From Actinocrinis sp035650855 (GTDB lineage Bacteria; Actinomycetota; Actinomycetes; Streptomycetales; Catenulisporaceae): 35,739 nucleotides of DNA. The stretch lies in NCBI RefSeq assembly GCF_035650855.1, contig NZ_DASRGV010000381.1:1-35739 (forward strand), read 5' to 3'. The translations under genes were made by a program, and so were the position numbers. Under the pieces are notes generated by a model that did not search any database, had not been told where the DNA came from, and saw only the letters and a program-made list of their open reading frames with translations. Of the stretch, positions 31,775 to 35,739 are shown piece after piece (position 1 is the stretch's first letter; each line of letters starts with the position of its first letter).

Positions 31775-34700
31775 ATGTCTTGGCGGGCCGACGCTGCCCC
31801 GCACGCTCTGCGCCCACATTCCCTGCGCCCACATCCACGTTCACGTCTCTCCCTCCTCGCCACCGCGACTCTGCTCGCGCCCCTGTTCGCTGCGCTGCCC
31901 GCGCACGCCGCCACCGACGCCGCGGCCGTCACGAATCCGGCCGCGCTCGTCGATCCGCTGGTCGGAACAGGCAGCGGCGGCGCGGTCGTCGGACAGGTCG
32001 ACACGTTCCCCGGCGCCGACGTCCCGTTCGGCATGCTCCAGTGGAGCCCCGACACCACGTCCCGGCCGCCCGGCGGCGGCTACGACTACGACGACTCGCA
32101 GATCACCGGCTTCAGCCTCACGCATGTCTCCGGGCCGGGCTGCGCGGTCGCCGGCGACTTCCCGATTCTCCCGCTCGCCGGCGCGCTTCCCGCCGACCCG
32201 AACTCGGCCACCGCGTCCTTCACCCACGCGGCGGAGACCGCGCATCCGGGTTCTTACTCGGTGACCGCCGGGGGAGTGCGCACGCAGCTCGCGGCGACCG
32301 CGCGCACCGGCCTGGCGCAGTTCACCTACCCCGCGACCACGCAGGCCCAGCTGCTGGTGAAGGCCGCCGACAGCGCGAACGGCAGCTCCTCGGCCACCTT
32401 CCAGACCCTCGGCGACCAGGAGATCACCGGCGCCGTCAGCAGCGGCCACTTCTGCGGCCAGCCGGACAGCTACACCGTGTACTTCGCAGCGCGCTTCGAC
32501 CGGCCGTTCACCGCCTCCGGAACCTGGGGCGGTACAAGTGCCGCGCAGGTCACCAAGTCCCCGGGTGGCGCGGCCGTGACCGAATACGGCAAGCAGAGCC
32601 CGCAGCCCAAGCGGTACCCGACCTCCGCCAGCCACTCCGCGGCAGCGCAGCAGGGCTCCGGAGTCGTCGCAGGGGGCTGGCTTACCTTCGACACGACGCA
32701 TGACCCTGACGTGCGCATGCAGGTCGCGGTCTCGTACGTCAGCACGCAGGGCGCGCTGGGCAATCTCGCCGCCGAGGCGCACAGCTGGGACGTCAACACC
32801 GTGGCCGCGCAAGCCACCGCCGCATGGAACCGCCAGCTCGGCACCATCTCGATCCGCGGCGGCAGCCGCTCCGCGCAATCCACCTTCTACACAGCCCTCT
32901 ACCACGCCTCGCTGGAGCCGAGCCTGTTCAGCGACGCGAACGGAGAGTATCCGGGCTTTGACAACAAGATCCACCGCGTGCAGCCCGGCCACGCCCAATA
33001 CGCCAACTACTCCGGCTGGGACATCTACCGCTCCGAGGCGCCCTTGCTGGCCACGATCGATTCGCGCGTCGCCGCCGACATGGCCACCTCGCTGCTCAAC
33101 GACGCGGCCCAAGGCGGCTGGCTGCCCAAGTGGCCGGTGGCCAACGGCTACACCGGCGTCATGAACGGAGACGCCGCGGACCCGATCCTCGCCGACTTCT
33201 ACGCGTTCGGCGCGCGCGGCTTCGACGCGAAGGCCGCGCTGGCCGACATGGTCAACGGCGCGAACGCCACGGCCGGCACACCGGGCCAGGGCTGGTATGC
33301 CGAGCGCCCGAACGCGGCCGCGTACATCGCCGACGGGTACGTGCCGAACACCGGCTCCGACTCGATCAGCCCGGTGCCCAACGGCGCCTCCGAAACCCTC
33401 GAGTACGCCCTCGACGACTTCTCCATCTCCCGGCTCGCGCAATACCTGCATCAGGACTCGACCTCGCGCACCTTCGCCGGCCGCTCGCAGAACTGGGCCA
33501 ACGTCTTCGACACCGCGGACGGCTACGTCGAGCCGCGCGACGCCTCCGGCGCCTTCCCCTCCGGCCCGCCGGTGCAGACCGGCAGCGGCTTCGGCCAGAA
33601 CGGCTTCCAGGAGGGAAACGCGGCGCAGTACACCTGGATGGTCCCGCAGAACCTCAAGGGCCTGATCCAGGGCATCGGCGGTGACCAGGCCACCGCGGCC
33701 CGGCTCGACAGCTACTTCACCCAGCTCAACGCCGGACCGAACGCGCCGTACCACTGGCAGGGCAACGAGCCCGCGTTCGACACCCCGTGGGCGTACAACA
33801 GCGTCGGCCAGCCCTGGAAGACGCAGGCGATCGTCCACCAAATCAGCACCCAGCTATACTCGGCGACACCCGGCGGTGAGCCCGGCAACGACGACCTCGG
33901 AGCGATGAGCTCCTGGTACGTCTGGGCCGCGCTCGGCGTCTACCCGCAGACCCCCGGTGTACCGATGCTCGTACTCGGCGCGCCGCAATTCCCGCACGTG
34001 GTGATCCACGGCGCGTACGGCGACCTGCGCATCAACGCGGCAGGCGCCGGTGACACGTACATCAGCAGCCTGAAGGTCGACGGCCGCTCGACGCAGCACA
34101 CCTGGATCGACGCCGCGCGCACGCACGAACTCGACTACACACTTTCGACGAGCCCGAACACCAGCTGGGGAACCGCACCCGGCGACGCGCCGCCGTCCTT
34201 CGGCGCGGGACCCGTCCACTTCCCGCCGAGCACCCGCGCGGCGCTCGCCGTCACTCCGGGCCAAATCCGGCTTACACCCGGCACCAGCACGACCGTGACC
34301 GTCGAGGCGGACGACACGCTCGGCACCTCCGGCCCGGCCACCGTCACGTGGAGCGCGGCGGCACCGAGCGGCCTGTCCGCAACACCGAGCGGCGGCACGA
34401 TCACGGCACCGGCAGGCGGCACCGCGCAGACCACGGTCACCATCGCGGCCGCGCCAGGCATGGCGACCGGCTACTACCAGGTCTCATTCGCGGCGCACGC
34501 GTCCAACGGCGCAGCCATCCCCACCGTCTCGCTGCTGGCCACGGTCGCGCAGCCCGGCGAGAGCATCCCGACCGCGTACGTGTCCAACTACAGCGACAAC
34601 ACGGTCACACCGGTCGACACCCGCACCCGCAACGCCGGCCCGCCGATCCCGGTCGGCGGCGGCCCTGACGGCATGATCACGGCCGGCGGGAAGCTGTTCG

Positions 34701-35440
34701 TCGCCAACAACAACACCAACGACGTCACCGTGATCGACACGACCACGAACGCCGCGCTCGCCACCGTCCCGGTCGGCAGCGTGGCCGCCGACGTCGCGGC
34801 GACGCCGGACGGCAAGACGGTGTGGGTGACGAACTTCGGCGACGGCACCGTCCAGCCGATCGACGTCGCCACCCTCGCCACCGGCACCCCGATCGCGGTC
34901 GGCGGCCAGCCGGAACGGCTCGCGGTCAGCCCGGACGGCAAGCAGCTGTGGGTCGCGAACCAGGGCAGCGGCACGGTCAGCGACATCGACCTGGCCAGCC
35001 GCGCGGTCACGCACACCGTCGCGGTCGGCTCCGCGCCGTTCGGCGTCGCGATCACGCGCGACAGCAGCCGCGTGTTCGTCACCAACGGCGGCTCGGCCTC
35101 GGTCTCGGTCATCGACGCGGCGACCGACAGTGTCGCGGCCACCGTGCCGACCGGTGCAGGCCCGCAGTACGTCCAGATCACGCCGGACGGCAAGACCGCG
35201 TACGTCGCGGACTTCGGTGCGGGCGGGGTCACCCCGATCACCGTCGCGACCAACGCGCCGGGCTCGTTCATCCCGACCGGATCCGGCGCCTACGCGGTCG
35301 GATTCAGCCCGGACGGGACGACGGCGTGGGTGGTGGACACCAACGTCAACAACGTCGTGCCGGTGACCGTCGCGACCGGAACGCCGGGCGCGGCGGTGAC
35401 GGTCGGCAACGTGCCCGACGGCGTGACCGTGATCGACTAA
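31775..35440 (+). CDS. Secreted GH92 alpha-mannosidase fused to an Ig-like domain and YVTN beta-propeller
   Basis: From the ATG the protein has 1221 residues: a long basic n-region and signal peptide (cleavage near PAHA, residue about 45), a GH92 domain at about 59-825, an Ig/NEW3-like domain at about 825-928, and a beta-propeller at about 929-1221 built of YVTN-type repeats (VSNYSDNTVTPVD, VANNNTNDVTVID, VTNFGDGTVQPID and so on, about seven blades). GH92 hallmarks are VDPLVGTG, FPGADVPFGMLQWSPDT, DDSQITGFSLTHVSGPGC, SGWDIYRSEAPLL, Glu613 in FQEGNAAQY (probable acid) and the Asp pair 706-707 in GNDDLGAMSSW (probable base and Ca site). GH92 enzymes are Ca-dependent exo-alpha-mannosidases. A GTG three codons upstream, with GGAAG 10 nt before it, is an alternative start. 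Confidence 0.9.
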   Translation: MSWRADAAPHALRPHSLRPHPRSRLSLLATATLLAPLFAALPAHAATDAAAVTNPAALVDPLVGTGSGGAVVGQVDTFPGADVPFGMLQWSPDTTSRPPGGGYDYDDSQITGFSLTHVSGPGCAVAGDFPILPLAGALPADPNSATASFTHAAETAHPGSYSVTAGGVRTQLAATARTGLAQFTYPATTQAQLLVKAADSANGSSSATFQTLGDQEITGAVSSGHFCGQPDSYTVYFAARFDRPFTASGTWGGTSAAQVTKSPGGAAVTEYGKQSPQPKRYPTSASHSAAAQQGSGVVAGGWLTFDTTHDPDVRMQVAVSYVSTQGALGNLAAEAHSWDVNTVAAQATAAWNRQLGTISIRGGSRSAQSTFYTALYHASLEPSLFSDANGEYPGFDNKIHRVQPGHAQYANYSGWDIYRSEAPLLATIDSRVAADMATSLLNDAAQGGWLPKWPVANGYTGVMNGDAADPILADFYAFGARGFDAKAALADMVNGANATAGTPGQGWYAERPNAAAYIADGYVPNTGSDSISPVPNGASETLEYALDDFSISRLAQYLHQDSTSRTFAGRSQNWANVFDTADGYVEPRDASGAFPSGPPVQTGSGFGQNGFQEGNAAQYTWMVPQNLKGLIQGIGGDQATAARLDSYFTQLNAGPNAPYHWQGNEPAFDTPWAYNSVGQPWKTQAIVHQISTQLYSATPGGEPGNDDLGAMSSWYVWAALGVYPQTPGVPMLVLGAPQFPHVVIHGAYGDLRINAAGAGDTYISSLKVDGRSTQHTWIDAARTHELDYTLSTSPNTSWGTAPGDAPPSFGAGPVHFPPSTRAALAVTPGQIRLTPGTSTTVTVEADDTLGTSGPATVTWSAAAPSGLSATPSGGTITAPAGGTAQTTVTIAAAPGMATGYYQVSFAAHASNGAAIPTVSLLATVAQPGESIPTAYVSNYSDNTVTPVDTRTRNAGPPIPVGGGPDGMITAGGKLFVANNNTNDVTVIDTTTNAALATVPVGSVAADVAATPDGKTVWVTNFGDGTVQPIDVATLATGTPIAVGGQPERLAVSPDGKQLWVANQGSGTVSDIDLASRAVTHTVAVGSAPFGVAITRDSSRVFVTNGGSASVSVIDAATDSVAATVPTGAGPQYVQITPDGKTAYVADFGAGGVTPITVATNAPGSFIPTGSGAYAVGFSPDGTTAWVVDTNVNNVVPVTVATGTPGAAVTVGNVPDGVTVID

Positions 35441-35451
35441 CCCCCGCCACC

Positions 35452-35498
35452 GGCGGCCGCGGGGCACTGGCGTTGTACGCCAGTGCCCCGCAGCCGCC
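35452..35498 (+). terminator. Strong hairpin terminator of the GH92 gene
   Basis: A perfect 14-bp stem (35459-35472 and 35478-35491) around the loop TTGTA extends outward by six more pairs past one mismatch, making about 20 bp. It begins 11 nt after the GH92 stop codon. Confidence 0.85.
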
Positions 35499-35507
35499 TT
35501 GCAAAGT

Positions 35508-35558
35508 CATCCATCCGCCCTGCCCATCCATCCGCCCTGCCCATCCATCCGCGCCGCC
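35508..35558. repeat. 17-bp tandem repeat, three units
   Basis: CATCCATCCGCCCTGCC occurs twice perfectly (35508-35524, 35525-35541), with a third imperfect copy (35542-35558) and a further CATCCATCC near 35570. It lies just after the terminator in non-coding sequence and is a candidate variable-number repeat. Confidence 0.8.
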
Positions 35559-35694
35559 CACCCCCCGCCCATCCATCCACACCGCACCGAATCAGCCCCC
35601 TGCCCCGCCTGCTCAGCGCCTTTCCCGTCCCCGTTGCAGCAACCTGCCACCCTGTCGTGTCGCGGCCACGTCCGACTGCGCTTAGCCTGCGAAC

Positions 35695-35739
35695 ATGAGC
35701 AGCAAAGAGGCGCACGTCGATGTGGCCGGCCGATCCGTG
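35695..35739 (+). CDS. Start of a gene, possibly LigD-type polymerase/primase (3' truncated)
   Basis: Fifteen codons are visible, MSSKEAHVDVAGRSV, before the window ends. The pattern HVDVAGRSV resembles the first strand of LigD polymerase-domain proteins (H/xVEVxGRxVxLTNxDKVLYP), which take part in non-homologous end joining, but this is very little sequence. TAGCCT ends 6 nt before the ATG and there is no Shine-Dalgarno sequence, the arrangement expected of a leaderless transcript. Confidence 0.4.
   Translation, partial: MSSKEAHVDVAGRSV

Noticed and set aside
31841..33841. A 666-codon open frame on the minus strand opposite the GH92 gene
   Set aside because: It is Arg/Gly/Val-rich shadow sequence with no family resemblance, fully antisense to a clearly recognised GH92 domain; long antisense frames are normal at this G+C content.
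35508..35580. CRISPR-like array
   Set aside because: Units are directly adjacent with no spacers and no cas genes are present; it is a simple tandem repeat.
35437..35715. Minus-strand frame with repeated Gly-Trp-Met/Ala units
   Set aside because: The repetitive peptide is a by-product of the 17-bp tandem repeat and the terminator hairpin; no start signals or similarity.

Overview
The window comes from a high-G+C actinobacterium. Almost every codon ends in G or C, starts are often GTG, and the families present are typical of soil actinomycetes: an F420-type luciferase-like oxidoreductase, a DUF574 methyltransferase, a GAF-SpoIIE phosphatase, DesK/NarL-like two-component genes, and secreted glycosidases with CBM2 modules. 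There is no rRNA or other phylogenetic marker, so the genus cannot be fixed; a Streptomyces/Catenulispora-like organism is a guess. I see no tRNA, rRNA, CRISPR array, insertion sequence or phage gene.

Layout. 1-14130 is mostly core and housekeeping genes: a 5'-truncated 3-hydroxyisobutyrate-dehydrogenase-family enzyme closed by a 16-bp hairpin, a GNAT acetyltransferase, a GAF-SpoIIE phosphatase divergent from an orphan lutA-like gene, an LLM-class oxidoreductase, a small methyltransferase, a TPR-AAA ATPase followed by a TPR membrane protein, a second GNAT, the RNA-binding protein Tex, a single-pass membrane protein with a proline-rich cytoplasmic region, and a PhzF-family protein. Divergent from phzF is an odd 12-codon reading frame behind a Shine-Dalgarno sequence that matches the 16S 3' end over 15 nt.

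14131-26366 holds a DUF574 methyltransferase, a divergent TetR/MFS efflux pair with two visible operators, a secreted CBM2-glycosidase-CBM2 protein carrying a TTA codon, a DUF72 protein, and a classic sensor module. In the sensor module a histidine kinase and response regulator (GTGA overlap) are divergent from an ABC ATPase and FtsX-like permease (GTGA overlap). The ATPase has Tyr in place of the Walker B Asp.

26367-35440 is a secreted glycan-processing locus. It contains a 1131-residue copper-radical oxidase (galactose oxidase/glyoxal oxidase type) with the symmetrical order module-FN3-oxidase-FN3-module, divergent from a GH79-like glycosidase and a GH92 alpha-mannosidase fused to a C-terminal beta-propeller. 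The intergenic region carries a perfect 12-bp palindrome of the LacI-operator kind, and a long bipartite hairpin separates the two glycosidase genes. All three products have export signals, so they probably act outside the cell on mannose- or uronic-acid-containing glycans; joint action is inference. The window ends with a strong terminator, a 17-bp tandem repeat, and the first 15 codons of a gene that resembles the start of LigD-type polymerase proteins.
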